DNA of 64,000 bases, taken from positions 62,001 through 126,000 of the forward strand of contig NZ_JAPNLJ010000003.1 in assembly GCF_026627445.1 (NCBI RefSeq). The letters are read 5' to 3'. The translations under genes and the position numbers were made by a program. A model generated the notes under the pieces. That model made no database searches and had not been told where the DNA came from. It was given only the letters and a program-made list of their open reading frames with translations. This document shows, one piece after another, positions 45,526 through 55,009 of the stretch (within the stretch, counting starts at the first letter, position 1; every line of letters begins with the position of its first letter). The stretch comes from Streptomyces sp. H27-H1 (GTDB taxonomy: Bacteria > Actinomycetota > Actinomycetes > Streptomycetales > Streptomycetaceae).

Positions 45526-47616
45526 ATGCGCACCGACCAGCGACCCTTCACCACCGCTTCCCCTGCCACCGCTTCCCTCACCACCACCCGCAATCTGGGC
45601 ATCCTCGCGCACGTCGACGCGGGCAAGACGACGGTCACCGAGCGGATCCTGTTCACCACCGGCGCGGTGCACAAGCGCGGCGAAGTCCATGACGGCACCA
45701 CCGTCACCGACTTCGACCCCCAGGAACGGGACCGGGGCATCACCATCTCCGCGGCGGCCGTGAGCTGCGCCTGGGACGGCCACCGCCTCAACCTGATCGA
45801 CACCCCCGGCCACGTCGACTTCTCCGACGAGGTGGAGCGCTCGCTCCGGGTGCTCGACGGGGCGATCGCGGTGTTCGACGCCGTCGCGGGCGTGGAGCCG
45901 CAGAGCGAGTCGGTGTGGCGGCAGGCTGACCGCCACGGGGTGCCGCGGATCGCGTTCGTCAACAAGCTGGACCGGGCGGGCGCGGACCTGGACACCGCGG
46001 TCGCCTCGATCCGGGAGCGGCTGGGCACCGTCCCCCTGGTGGTGCAGCTGCCCATCGGCCGGGAGGACGGCTTCACCGGCGTGGTCGACCTCCTGCGGAT
46101 GCGCGCGCTGCTCTGGCGCACCGGCTGCGACACCTGGGAGACCGGACCGGTCCCCGAGGGGCTGCGGGAGGAGGCCGCCCGCCGGCGCCGGGCGCTGGAG
46201 GAGGCGGTGGCCGAACTCCACCCGGCCGCGCTGGAAGAGTTCTGCGCGTCGGCGGCCCTGACCGAGCGCACCCTGGCCGGCGCACTGCGCGACCTGACCC
46301 TGAGCGGAGACGGTGTCGTGGTGCTCTGCGGTTCGGCGTACCGCAACCGGGGTGTCGAACCACTGCTCGACGCGGTCCTCGCGTACCTGCCCTCGCCCGC
46401 GGACGTGCCGCCCGTACGCGGCATGCTCGACGGCGCGGAGCAGGAGCGCACCGCCGACCCGGCACAACCCTTCACCGCCCTGGCGTTCAAGGTGACGGCG
46501 ACGGCGACCGGACGGCTCACCTACCTGCGCGTGTACGCGGGTACGACGCGCAAGGGGGAGACGGTGCTGGACGCCGGTACGGGCCGCAGGGAGCGGATCG
46601 GCCGGATCCTACGCGTGCAGGCCGACCGCCACGAGGAGATGGAGGAGGTGACGGCCGGTGACATCGTCGCCGTGGTGGGGCTGAAGGACGTACGTGCCGG
46701 GGCGACCCTGTGCGCACCGACGGCGCCCGTGGTCCTCGAACCGCCCCTGGTGGCCGTACCGGTGGTGACGGTCGCGGTGGAGGCCCGGCGCAGCGCCGAC
46801 GTCGGCCGGCTGTCGTCGGCACTGTCGCGGCTCGTCCTCGAGGACCCCTCCCTCGTGGTGCGGTCCGATCCGGAGACCGGCCAGACCGTTCTGTCGGGGC
46901 TGGGCGAGCTCCATCTGGAGGTCGCGGTGGAGAAGATCCGCCGCGTCCACGGGCTGGACGTCACCGTCGGCCGGCCGCAGGTCTCCTACCGGGAGACCGT
47001 GGTGCGAGGCGTGACGGGTCTGGTGTACCGGCACGTCAAACAGGACGGCGGCGCGGGTCAGTTCGCCCACGTCGTCGTGGACGTCGAAGCGCGGGAGGAG
47101 GCGGGGATGGAGTTCCGGTCGACGGTCGTCGGAGGCCGTGTGCCCCTGGAGTACGTGCGCGCCGTGGAGGCCGGTTGCCGGGACGCGCTCGCCGAAGGCC
47201 CCCTGGGCGGCTACCCGGTGACCGGACTGCGGGTCACGCTCACCGATGGTGCGACCCACTCGAAGGACTCCTCGGAGATGGCGTTCCGGGCGGCGGGGCG
47301 GTTCGCGCTGCGCGAGGCGCTGCGAGCAAGCGTGATGGAACTCCTGGAGCCCGTCGTGGAAGTCACGGTCACCGTCCCGCAGGACGACGTCGGCGGGGTG
47401 CTCGGCGATCTCGCGGCCCGCCGGGGAAGGGTGTCGGGCTCCACCTCGCAGGCCGGTACCGCCGTGGTCACGGCGGCCGTCCCGCTGGCCGAACTCTTCG
47501 GCTACGCGTCCGGGCTCCGCGGCCGGACCCGGGGCCGGGGCACCTTCACGACCCGCCCGGCCGCGTCCGCGCCCGTACCGCGGGCGGTGGCCGACGCGGT
47601 CCTGTCCGCGCGGTAG
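45526..47616 (+). CDS. Elongation factor G paralogue
   Basis: 696 residues. GTPase motifs: AHVDAGKT (28-35), DTPGH and NKLD; switch region DRGITISAA. Later domains carry [11 protein letters not shown] and [14 protein letters not shown], typical of EF-G. It has a 20-residue N-terminal extension and several segments unlike housekeeping EF-G, so it is a second copy rather than the main fusA (no ribosomal protein or EF-Tu gene is near). Resistance to a ribosome-targeting drug or stress translation is possible. TetM/OtrA-type identity was judged less likely. Confidence 0.88.
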   Translation: MRTDQRPFTTASPATASLTTTRNLGILAHVDAGKTTVTERILFTTGAVHKRGEVHDGTTVTDFDPQERDRGITISAAAVSCAWDGHRLNLIDTPGHVDFSDEVERSLRVLDGAIAVFDAVAGVEPQSESVWRQADRHGVPRIAFVNKLDRAGADLDTAVASIRERLGTVPLVVQLPIGREDGFTGVVDLLRMRALLWRTGCDTWETGPVPEGLREEAARRRRALEEAVAELHPAALEEFCASAALTERTLAGALRDLTLSGDGVVVLCGSAYRNRGVEPLLDAVLAYLPSPADVPPVRGMLDGAEQERTADPAQPFTALAFKVTATATGRLTYLRVYAGTTRKGETVLDAGTGRRERIGRILRVQADRHEEMEEVTAGDIVAVVGLKDVRAGATLCAPTAPVVLEPPLVAVPVVTVAVEARRSADVGRLSSALSRLVLEDPSLVVRSDPETGQTVLSGLGELHLEVAVEKIRRVHGLDVTVGRPQVSYRETVVRGVTGLVYRHVKQDGGAGQFAHVVVDVEAREEAGMEFRSTVVGGRVPLEYVRAVEAGCRDALAEGPLGGYPVTGLRVTLTDGATHSKDSSEMAFRAAGRFALREALRASVMELLEPVVEVTVTVPQDDVGGVLGDLAARRGRVSGSTSQAGTAVVTAAVPLAELFGYASGLRGRTRGRGTFTTRPAASAPVPRAVADAVLSAR

Positions 47617-47664
47617 CCGCAAGGGGGGCGGCGGCCGGGGCCGTGACCCGGCCCGGAGCCGTCC

Positions 47665-47705
47665 AGCCCCTGCTCTGCCCCGACCCACCGGGGCAGAGCA
47701 GGGCT
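47665..47705 (+). terminator. Terminator after the EF-G paralogue
   Basis: CTGCTCTGCCCCG (47670-47682) pairs with 47689-47701 over 13 bp; flanking AGCCC/GGGCT adds pairs with one bulge. It also lies after the minus-strand gene at 47773, so may serve both. Confidence 0.8.
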
Positions 47706-47772
47706 CACCGCGCCGTGCGCGAGACCGGGCCCCGGGCCGGGCCGACGGTGCGCGCTCCGGCCTCCCGCCGGC

Positions 47773-48153
47773 CTACGGACCCTCGTCGTAGGTCCCCGAC
47801 TCGATCTCGAGGGCGAGTTCCTGCAGGACCTCGACCGCGGAGATGTCCGTCCGGCCGTTGTCGTGCGCGATGGCGAGGCTGGTGAAGGCCAGGCTGAATC
47901 CGGAGACCATCGTGTGCAGCGCCGGCCCGAGGGCCTCGGCGACCAGCATGGCCACCTGCCGGGGCGAGGCGTCGGCGGGCACGCTGATCGACGGCAGCAT
48001 CTCGTTCAGGAGCGTCGTTGCCACTCCGGGCGCTGCCGTCGGTCCGCCGTCGGTGTCCTCATCGTCTTCCTCACCCGTCTCGACGGCCCGGCGGATGTCC
48101 TGGGCCTCGGTGAGGATTCCGATCACTCGCTTGAGTACCTCTGCGCGTTCCAC
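47773..48153 (-). CDS. Small conserved-looking cytoplasmic protein
   Basis: 126 residues from GTG 48153. It is mostly helical (VERAEVLKRVIGILTEAQDIRRA), with an acidic stretch EEDDEDT in the middle. No membrane segment or known motif. The frame is open to 48291, so the start is uncertain. Third-position GC supports coding. Confidence 0.45.
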   Translation of the reverse strand: MERAEVLKRVIGILTEAQDIRRAVETGEEDDEDTDGGPTAAPGVATTLLNEMLPSISVPADASPRQVAMLVAEALGPALHTMVSGFSLAFTSLAIAHDNGRTDISAVEVLQELALEIESGTYDEGP

Positions 48154-48247
48154 CTGGTCGAGCGTAGCCCCGCTCCGGGACGCGATGGGCGTACCTTCCG
48201 CAATCGGCGGGATTGGATGACCGTGCGGGGCTTTCCAGCGGTCGTGG

Positions 48248-48622
48248 CTACGCGGACCTGCGGCCCAGGGCTCGGCGCACCCCGTAGACAACCACGATCA
48301 GGACGATGACGATGACCGCGATGATCACGAGGTTCTTGAAGAACCCGCCGCGCTTCTTGCTCTTCTTGGCCTTCTTGCCCCCGGCGACGACCTGAATTGG
48401 GGACGACGCCGACGTACGGACGGCGGCCGCCGAGCCGCTACTCCCGGCGGGCAGACCGCCTGGCGTGAGCACAGCCGTTACCGCCGGTGCCTGGCGGACG
48501 ACCGGCGCGGCCGCCGCGGTCGCCGCAGGGCCCAGCAGCAGCCCGGCAATGACGAGGAGCGGCAAGAGCGCCGATGTCGCCGCCGGTACCGCAAACGCCT
48601 CCACAACACGGTGCTTCTCCAC
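48248..48622 (-). CDS. Small exported protein with C-terminal membrane anchor
   Basis: 124 residues from GTG 48622 (AGGGGAAACT before it). Signal-peptide-like N-terminus (LLPLLVIAGLLLGPAATAAAA), Ala-rich linker, Lys-rich patch (GGKKAKKSKKRGG) and a C-terminal helix (LVIIAVIVIVLIVVVYGV) followed by Arg. So it spans the membrane near its end, with the basic patch outside or in the wall. Unknown function. Confidence 0.6.
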   Translation of the reverse strand: MEKHRVVEAFAVPAATSALLPLLVIAGLLLGPAATAAAAPVVRQAPAVTAVLTPGGLPAGSSGSAAAVRTSASSPIQVVAGGKKAKKSKKRGGFFKNLVIIAVIVIVLIVVVYGVRRALGRRSA

Positions 48623-49232
48623 AGTTTCCCCTGTCCTGCGATGTCCCGACCGAATCCGGTGGAGCCCGGCCGGCGGGGGCCTCAGAGCATCGTCGGCGAC
48701 TTCGCTCGCCCCGGCAAGGCCGTGCGGAACGCTCAACCGTGGGTGGGGGCCATCTACTGGTTCATCGCCGGACCGGCATCGTCCAGCCAGGCTCACAGCG
48801 ACCAAGCGGCGGAGCGATTCTGCCACTTGTGATGGACGCCGGCGTGACTGGTGGCGAACACCTCGATGCGGCCGCCGACTGCCTCGCCCCGACCCATGCG
48901 GTGCGCGCCCCGCATACCGCCGAGAGCCTACTCGCCCACATCCTCACCGAACAGTCGGCGCACGGGAGGGGGGCCGACACGGCTGTGGGGCCGGGCCCGC
49001 ACCGAGACCCTCACCACCGCGCTCTGCGCCATCGCCGGTACGGGCCTGTGGCCGGACGCGGCGCGGGCGACCTCCTCCGCACAGGACGGCCGTGAGGGTG
49101 CGGCGGCTGGCACGATCCGGGGCTCCACACCCCCCGCGGCCTGGATCCCGCCGCCCGCACGAAGGGCCGCCCGGCGCTGCCGGGCTGCCATCACCCCACG
49201 CCCGGGAGCGGGGCAAGCCTGACGGAGTGAGC
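48623..49232. other. About 600 bases without a supported gene
   Basis: Several overlapping frames are open on both strands but none shows a start with ribosome site plus a recognisable domain. A plus-strand piece (HAVRAPHTAESLLAHILTEQS at about 48900-48960, in part) could be a decayed gene end. I see no hairpin terminator. Confidence 0.35.
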
Positions 49233-49673
49233 TCAAGGCCGGGCCGGGTCCGGCTCTGCCTCCATGCCCCGCACCACGTCCATGAAGGCTCCCGCCAACG
49301 GGCTCAGCCGCTGCTTGCGGAGGTCCAGGACGGGCGTCGGGTTCGAAAGGCCGTGTGCCGCGAGGAGGTTCATGAGGGCCCAGATCAGGTCAGGGCGTCC
49401 CGTCACCGGGAGTTCCCGGCCGTCCGGGGTGATGACCGCGGCCGCGGTGGTGCCGGCGAGGAGGTTCGTGCGCGCCCAGTCGACGACGTACGACCTGCCA
49501 GTCGGGTCGGCGCGCAGGACGACCTCCCTGGTGCGGTGCAGGACGGCGAGGTAGTCCATCGGTACCGTCAGCCGCCTGGCGGCGTCGAACGGGGGCGTGC
49601 CGTCCGCGGGATGGATGCGGAGCACCGTGTCGAGGACCGGGCCGTGGCCCTGGAAGGTGTACGTACTGGTCAT
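49233..49673 (-). CDS. Unknown 146-residue protein
   Basis: No signal peptide or membrane segment. Mixed alpha/beta with a Trp-containing core (VVDWARTNLLAG, RPDLIWALMNLLAAHGL). It starts one base after the stop of the membrane protein at 49674, so the two are an operon. Family not recognised. Confidence 0.6.
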   Translation of the reverse strand: MTSTYTFQGHGPVLDTVLRIHPADGTPPFDAARRLTVPMDYLAVLHRTREVVLRADPTGRSYVVDWARTNLLAGTTAAAVITPDGRELPVTGRPDLIWALMNLLAAHGLSNPTPVLDLRKQRLSPLAGAFMDVVRGMEAEPDPARP

Positions 49674-50654
49674 CTACAGGAACCGGGCACGCACCAGAAC
49701 GCCGCCGCGGCGCGACCACCGCCGGTTGACGGAACCGAACGCCGCCGGTTCGCCCGGCAGGTCGTCCACGATCCAGCGGGACTCCTCGCCCGGCTCGGTC
49801 ACCGGTGCCCGCTCCTCGGGGAAGGCCCGGTCTTGATCGATCAAGGCGGTGTAGCGTGCCGCCGCGTGCGGGTCCAGGCGCCGCAGGTCGATCGTGTCGC
49901 CGGTCATCTCGATGCCTCCGGCTTCCCGCGCGATCCGCATCTGCCGCAGCAGCCAGCCGGGTCGCCGGGTCGCGTCCGTCCACCGGCCTTCGAGGTCGGC
50001 CATGCGGCTGGTCCGCGTACCCGCCAGCAGGGCGCTCCGGGGCCACAGGGGCGTCACCTTCCCGGGGCTCTTCGGACCGGTCGGGCTGCCGGGACCGGCC
50101 GGGTCGACGAGGACGACCAGGCGGCCGGCCGTGACGGCCGAAAGGCACACGGACGGCACACGCCACGATTCCGTGATCTCGAACCCGGTGGCGTCCTCGA
50201 GCCCGTCGGAGTCGTGGACCCGGAGCCTGAGCCGGACCAGCGGCGTGAACTCGTCGGGGACGGAGTTGCCGGAGTAGGTCGTGAAGGTCGCCTCGTTGTC
50301 GGGGTTGTACCGCACGAGCGACGCCTCCAGGACGTCCGCCCGCGCCAACCGGGCCTTCGCCGAGCCCGGTTCGGACCGCGGTGCCCACATCACGAAGGTG
50401 TCGTCGCCGTAGGAGATGCTGTTGCCCTTCACGCGGTCCCCGCGAGTGATGCGGGGGAACCCGTTCCGAGTGAGCTTGAAGGCCTCGACGGGGATCAGGA
50501 CCGAGCCGACGAGTCCGATGGCGAGCGCGATCCAGGCGCAGTCCTCGCCCTCGCGCCAGGCGACCCATCCCACGAGGAGGGCGATCGGGACCGGGAAGGT
50601 ACAGAGCGTGGCGAGGATGAAATTGCCGGTCAGCGTGCCTGTGTAGCTGCGCAT
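49674..50654 (-). CDS. Unknown membrane protein with two N-terminal helices
   Basis: 326 residues from ATG 50654 behind GAGGAGGGGAC. Helices at about 12-32 (FILATLCTFPVPIALLVGWVAW) and 40-58; the rest is a soluble mixed-strand domain (60-326) that is predicted inside. The long upstream open frame lacks a good start. Operon partner of the 146-residue protein. Confidence 0.65.
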   Translation of the reverse strand: MRSYTGTLTGNFILATLCTFPVPIALLVGWVAWREGEDCAWIALAIGLVGSVLIPVEAFKLTRNGFPRITRGDRVKGNSISYGDDTFVMWAPRSEPGSAKARLARADVLEASLVRYNPDNEATFTTYSGNSVPDEFTPLVRLRLRVHDSDGLEDATGFEITESWRVPSVCLSAVTAGRLVVLVDPAGPGSPTGPKSPGKVTPLWPRSALLAGTRTSRMADLEGRWTDATRRPGWLLRQMRIAREAGGIEMTGDTIDLRRLDPHAAARYTALIDQDRAFPEERAPVTEPGEESRWIVDDLPGEPAAFGSVNRRWSRRGGVLVRARFL

Positions 50655-50844
50655 GTCCCCTCCTCGACCTTGACCTCGTCCCCGCACCCCGGAGCCGGTC
50701 CACACCCCCGTACCCCGCGGCACGCACCGAAGCCCGGTATGCCGACCGCTGCCCCCCATCGTCCCGTCGCCCTTGCCGCAGCACCACCCTCCCGGAGGGA
50801 CAGATCACTTCGTGGTGGGCGGGGGATCCGCTACGGGACGAGTC

Positions 50845-51759
50845 CTAGATGAGTTCCGCCGCCAGCAATGCGGCGGCCTTGGCCACCAGGGGGTTGTCGG
50901 CCGGGTCGTCTTCCTCGGGCTTGGTCGTCAGGACGGCCATCACGATCGGCGCACCGTTCGGCGGCCAGGTGATGCCCGCGTCGTTGTTGCCTCCGTACCT
51001 CCCGCCGCCGGTCTTGTCGGCGAGAACCCAGTCGGCGGGGAGGCCGGCACGGAATCTGTCGCCGCTCGTCGTATTGGCGAGCATCCAGCCCGTGAGCCGT
51101 TCCCGGTCCTGGGGCGTGAGCGCGTCGCCGAGCGTGAGGCGTGCATAGGTCCGGCCGATGGCGCGGGGTGTGGTGGTGTCCGATACCCGCCAGGGTTCAC
51201 CCGAGTTGAGTTCGGGCTCCCATCGGTCGAGCCGGGTCCTGCCGTCCCCGATCGAGCGGCAGAAACGGGTGATGGCGGTCGGTCCCCCCAGCTCGCGCAG
51301 CAGCAGGTTCCCTGCGGTGTTGTCGCTGTAGCAGATCGCCGCGTCGCACAATTGGGAGACGGTCATGCCGTTTTCGAGGTTCTCGGCCATGCCGGTGCGG
51401 GGGGAATAGCCCGACTTCTCTACGTACGCGGTGGTGTACCGGATGCGCTTGGCCAGGAACGCGCCGTCGTGGTCGAGGTCGCGCAGTACGGCCGCCGCGG
51501 CAATCGTCTTGAACAGTGAGCACATCGGGAAGCGTTCGTCCGCGCGGTACGCCACCATCCTGCCTGTGCGCATGTTGCGGGCGAACACACCCAGGCGGGC
51601 GGAGTGCTGGTGTTCAAGCTCCCGCAGCCTGGAGGTGATGCCGTCTCCGGCGGGTAAGGCGTGTGCGGTTCCGCCGAGGGGCAGAGTGGCGGAGAGTGCC
51701 GCGCCGGCTCCGAGAGCGAGTGCGGTGCGGCGCGATGGGCGTGGTCCTGTGGTGCGCAA
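50845..51759 (-). CDS. Class A beta-lactamase
   Basis: 304 residues from TTG 51759 (upstream ATG 51861 would add an unlikely leader). A Tat-like RR signal (PSRRTALALG) precedes the enzyme. All motifs are present: SxxK (CSLFK), SDN (YSDNTAGN), ExxLN (EPELN) and KTG (DKTGGGRYG). It hydrolyses penicillins outside the membrane. Streptomyces commonly encode intrinsic class A enzymes; no regulator gene of the BlaA/BlaB type is adjacent. Confidence 0.9.
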   Translation of the reverse strand: MRTTGPRPSRRTALALGAGAALSATLPLGGTAHALPAGDGITSRLRELEHQHSARLGVFARNMRTGRMVAYRADERFPMCSLFKTIAAAAVLRDLDHDGAFLAKRIRYTTAYVEKSGYSPRTGMAENLENGMTVSQLCDAAICYSDNTAGNLLLRELGGPTAITRFCRSIGDGRTRLDRWEPELNSGEPWRVSDTTTPRAIGRTYARLTLGDALTPQDRERLTGWMLANTTSGDRFRAGLPADWVLADKTGGGRYGGNNDAGITWPPNGAPIVMAVLTTKPEEDDPADNPLVAKAAALLAAELI

Positions 51760-52052
51760 GGCGTTCTCTTTTCTGTGGCGGTCATGGCCGACGTCGACAC
51801 ACGGGGCAGCCGGGCCGGATTCGCCGCGGAGGCGAACGTGGTGGGCGGCGCCCGACTCCACGGCTTCCCGCCACCCTCGCGCGCCGCGTACGCGGATGCA
51901 TGAGTATCCGTACTCAGAGTCCCCGCAGGAGCCCCGCCGCCGCCCGGCAGCTGCTCGGCATCAGGGGGCCTCCGCCCCGGGACGCGGCCGACGACCCGAC
52001 ATCCGCCCCGGGCGCAGACGGACGTTGGCCGGCTCGGGAGTCCTGCCCGCTC

Positions 52053-54044
52053 CTACGCGGAATAGACCTTCAGTGCCGATATCTGGCCGGCCGGCCAGCC
52101 GGTGTTGGCGGTGAAGGTCAGTCGCAGATGGCGGGTGGTGGTGCCCGCGGGAAGGCTGAGGGTGACACTGTTCCCGGTCGACGGGTCGAAGGTGTAACCG
52201 CCCGCGCCGATGAGCGTGGTGAAGGTTGAGCCGTCCGTGCTCCCCGCCACGGAGACGGTCTGGGTCCGGGTGCTCCACGCGGACGGGGGCGGCACGGCCA
52301 GGACAATGCGGCGGGCCGGCTGGGCCGCGCCGAGATCGACCTGAAGCCACTGGGGGAAGGCGTTGTTGGCGCTCTCCCAGTAGCTGTTCGGGTCGTCGTC
52401 GACGGCGTTGGCGCAGGCGTAGCCCTGTGTATGACTGCTCTCGGTCGTGGGCCGCTGCCGGGCGAGGTCGACGGTGGAGGACTGGTGGTCAGTGGTCGCG
52501 GTCACCGTGCCGGAGGCGGGAGAGACGTTGCCGGCGGCGTCGTGGGCGGTGACGCAGAGGCTGTAGACCGTGGCCGGGGCGAGTCCGGTGACGGTGAACG
52601 CGGTCGCGGTGGTGGTCGCGAGCGGGGTGGAGGCGCCGCCCGCAAGGGAGTTGATCGTGTACCCGGCCACCTGGACGTTGTCGGCGGACGGGGTCCAGGA
52701 CAGGGAGACGCTGGTGGTGGTGTGCCCGGTAACGGCGAGGCCGGCGGGTGCGGTGGGGGCCTGGCCGTCCGGTGGCCCGGACACGACCGGGGCGGTGGGC
52801 CGGGTCGCGGTCAGCGCCAGCTGGCCCTTGAGCATCCTGCCGCCGTCCGCGGTGAGCCGCAGGTAGTAGTCGGCGGAGCAGGCCGTGCCGTCCTCGTCCA
52901 GCGCCAGCAGCCCGGAGCCGGTCGGTACTCCGGCAGCGGTTTCCGCGGTCTTGGCTATCTGGTTGCCCTCGTTGTACTCGTCGAACATGGAGATGTAGAT
53001 GCCCTGCGCACCCAGGCGGACCATGTTGTAGAACTGCCGCCACATGAAGTCGCCGTGCACCCGTTGGCGCAGCGACAGGTCACCCGGCAGGACGCAGGGC
53101 TGGTAGTCGATGCCGTTGGCGTCGCAGTCCGCCTGGTCGCCCAGACCGATGTTCTGGTGGACCGAATCGGAGTCGGCGGAGTTGGAGATGGCGCCGACCA
53201 TCCAGGGCGAGATCATGTGGAAGGCGTGATAGACACTCAGGTAGCCGGGGCGCGAGCCGCCGCCGCCCGTCCGCCATTCGCGCGGTACCCCGCCGATCAC
53301 GTAGCAGCCCTGGGCCTTGAACCAGTTGACCACGTCGAGGCAGACAGCCGCGTCCCACGGGTGGTTGGAGTCGTTGAAGCCGAACCCCCAGATGCACACC
53401 ACCGGTTTGCCGTTCTGGCGGGCGTAGGCGGGTGAGCCCGTGTGCGCGGACATCTTGGAGGTCCAGTCGGCCTTGATCTCCGACCGCATGTTCGTCCAGC
53501 CGCTCACGTCGTACATGACGTAGAACTTGCGCCCGTGGGTCTCGGCCGAGTTCCGGACCTTCACCGCCATGGCGTCCCGCGTGGGGCCCTCACTGCTGTT
53601 CGGGTTGAAACGCTGCAGAGCCGCGGTGTCGCAGCCGTTCTGCCGCATCGACAGGAAGTGGGCGTCGACCGTCTGCTGGTCGTAGGAGGAGAACAACGTG
53701 GCCGGCCCGCCGCTGCCCAGCCGGCCGTAGCCGGTCTGGTAGGCCTGCGTGTAGTCCCGCATGTCGGGCCAGGCTTTGATCACGTTGTTGCCCGGGGACG
53801 GGGCTTGCGACCAGTTCTGGCTCCAGTGCCACCAGGCGTTGATCGGGGCGCCGTCGCCGGCACAGGCGAACCAGCCTTGGTATCCGACGGTGATCTTGCC
53901 GACGACGTCACCGGGCGCACTGGCCGCGCCGTCGACCGCGACCGCGACCGCGGCTGCGAGCCGGGGAGCGGGGACGCCGAGCAGGGCTCCGGTGGCTGAG
54001 CCGACCAACGCGGTGGCGAGGAAGGTCCTGCGGGTTACGGCCAT
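52053..54044 (-). CDS. Secreted GH71/99-like glycosidase with FN3 and CBM32-like domains
   Basis: 663 residues from ATG 54044 (GAGAGG before it). RR-containing signal peptide (MAVTRRTFLATALVG, Tat type). The catalytic part (about 40-395) is a barrel beginning GKITVGYQGWFACAGDGAPI, with MYDVSGW, CIWGFGFND and the MFDEYNEGNQIAK segment, as in GH99-like/xylosidase-arabinosidase-like proteins. Next come an FN3 domain (about 415-505) and an F5/8-type domain (about 520-663). Substrate unknown; an alpha-mannan or plant/fungal glycan is possible. Confidence 0.72.
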   Translation of the reverse strand: MAVTRRTFLATALVGSATGALLGVPAPRLAAAVAVAVDGAASAPGDVVGKITVGYQGWFACAGDGAPINAWWHWSQNWSQAPSPGNNVIKAWPDMRDYTQAYQTGYGRLGSGGPATLFSSYDQQTVDAHFLSMRQNGCDTAALQRFNPNSSEGPTRDAMAVKVRNSAETHGRKFYVMYDVSGWTNMRSEIKADWTSKMSAHTGSPAYARQNGKPVVCIWGFGFNDSNHPWDAAVCLDVVNWFKAQGCYVIGGVPREWRTGGGGSRPGYLSVYHAFHMISPWMVGAISNSADSDSVHQNIGLGDQADCDANGIDYQPCVLPGDLSLRQRVHGDFMWRQFYNMVRLGAQGIYISMFDEYNEGNQIAKTAETAAGVPTGSGLLALDEDGTACSADYYLRLTADGGRMLKGQLALTATRPTAPVVSGPPDGQAPTAPAGLAVTGHTTTSVSLSWTPSADNVQVAGYTINSLAGGASTPLATTTATAFTVTGLAPATVYSLCVTAHDAAGNVSPASGTVTATTDHQSSTVDLARQRPTTESSHTQGYACANAVDDDPNSYWESANNAFPQWLQVDLGAAQPARRIVLAVPPPSAWSTRTQTVSVAGSTDGSTFTTLIGAGGYTFDPSTGNSVTLSLPAGTTTRHLRLTFTANTGWPAGQISALKVYSA

Positions 54045-54150
54045 GACAACCTCTCGGCGACGGGATGCGCGGTCCACGGTGGGGTTCCGGATCGGCAGCC
54101 GCAAAAATTCCATGGCACAGAGAAAAAGTCGACGGTTCAGACGAAATTAT

Positions 54151-54882
54151 CTATGAGCAGGGTTCGTTGGTGGCGGCGCTCCGGGTGACGGCGTAGGGCT
54201 TCTTCACGGGCAGGGAGCCGGAGTCGGCGATCCGGACCTCCTGCTGGGGCCGGTCGCGGTCGTCCGTGGCCGTCTTCTCGATGGTGCGGACGGTCTTCAT
54301 TCCGCAGACGACCTTGCCGAAGACGACATGGCGCCCGTCGAGATGGCCCGTCCGCGCGGCCGTGATGAAGAACTGTGATCCGTTGGTGTCCGGGCCCGAG
54401 TTGGCCATCGACAGCCAGCCCGCGCCGTAGTGCTTGAGTTTGAAGTTCTCGTCCTCGAACCGCTCGCCGTAGATGCTGCGGCCGCCGGTGCCGTCGCCCT
54501 TGGTGAAGTCACCGCCCTGGATCATGAAGTCTTTGATCACTCGGTGGAACTTCGATCCCCTGTAGCCCTTCCCGCTCGGCTTCTGCGCAAGTTCCCGGAA
54601 GTTGCGAACCGTCTTCGGGGCGGTGTTCCCCATCAGTCCGAGGGTGATCCTCCCGGCCGGTACACCGCCGATCGTGATGTCGAAGTACACCGTGTCGGTG
54701 ACCACGGCGTCGTTGGCAGGGGCAGGGGCAGGGGCAGGGGCAGGGGCAGGGGCAGGGGCCTGGGCCGACGGCATGGTGGGCGTGGTCGCCTGGGCGGTGG
54801 CCGTCTGGAGGAGTACGAGGGCCGACGCCAGCGCGCCGAAGGCAAGTCGATGAAGTGTCCGCATGCCCGGGAAACTCGCCAC
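54151..54882 (-). CDS. Secreted cyclophilin-type peptidyl-prolyl isomerase
   Basis: 243 residues. GTG 54882 has AGGG six bases before it; ATG 54864 is the alternative. Signal peptide to about 32 (TAQA), then an (Ala-Pro)n spacer encoded by a perfect 6-bp repeat, then a cyclophilin fold with [23 protein letters not shown] and HVVFGKV. It probably folds proteins outside the membrane. Confidence 0.9.
   Translation of the reverse strand: MASFPGMRTLHRLAFGALASALVLLQTATAQATTPTMPSAQAPAPAPAPAPAPAPANDAVVTDTVYFDITIGGVPAGRITLGLMGNTAPKTVRNFRELAQKPSGKGYRGSKFHRVIKDFMIQGGDFTKGDGTGGRSIYGERFEDENFKLKHYGAGWLSMANSGPDTNGSQFFITAARTGHLDGRHVVFGKVVCGMKTVRTIEKTATDDRDRPQQEVRIADSGSLPVKKPYAVTRSAATNEPCS
54715..54756 (+). 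repeat. Seven perfect GGCAGG repeats
   Basis: Seven head-to-tail copies lie inside the cyclophilin gene and encode the Ala-Pro spacer. Slippage changes length by two residues and keeps frame, so it is a likely length-variable spot. Confidence 0.9.
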
Positions 54883-55009
54883 GTCCGCCCTGGTTACGGG
54901 TATCGCGGGGTGGTGTGCCGGCCGACCGCCCTGCCTGCGCGCCTGCGCGGCGCGGGAGGGGATCCGTCGTACTCGGCATCATGGTGTCCCCGGTCGCGCC
55001 GGTGCGGGG

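Noticed and set aside
45526..47616. TetM/OtrA-type tetracycline resistance protein
   Set aside because: The switch regions and [11 protein letters not shown] and [14 protein letters not shown] elements follow EF-G, not ribosomal protection proteins.
54715..54756. Possible CRISPR-like repeat
   Set aside because: It is a six-base tandem repeat without spacers, inside a coding frame.
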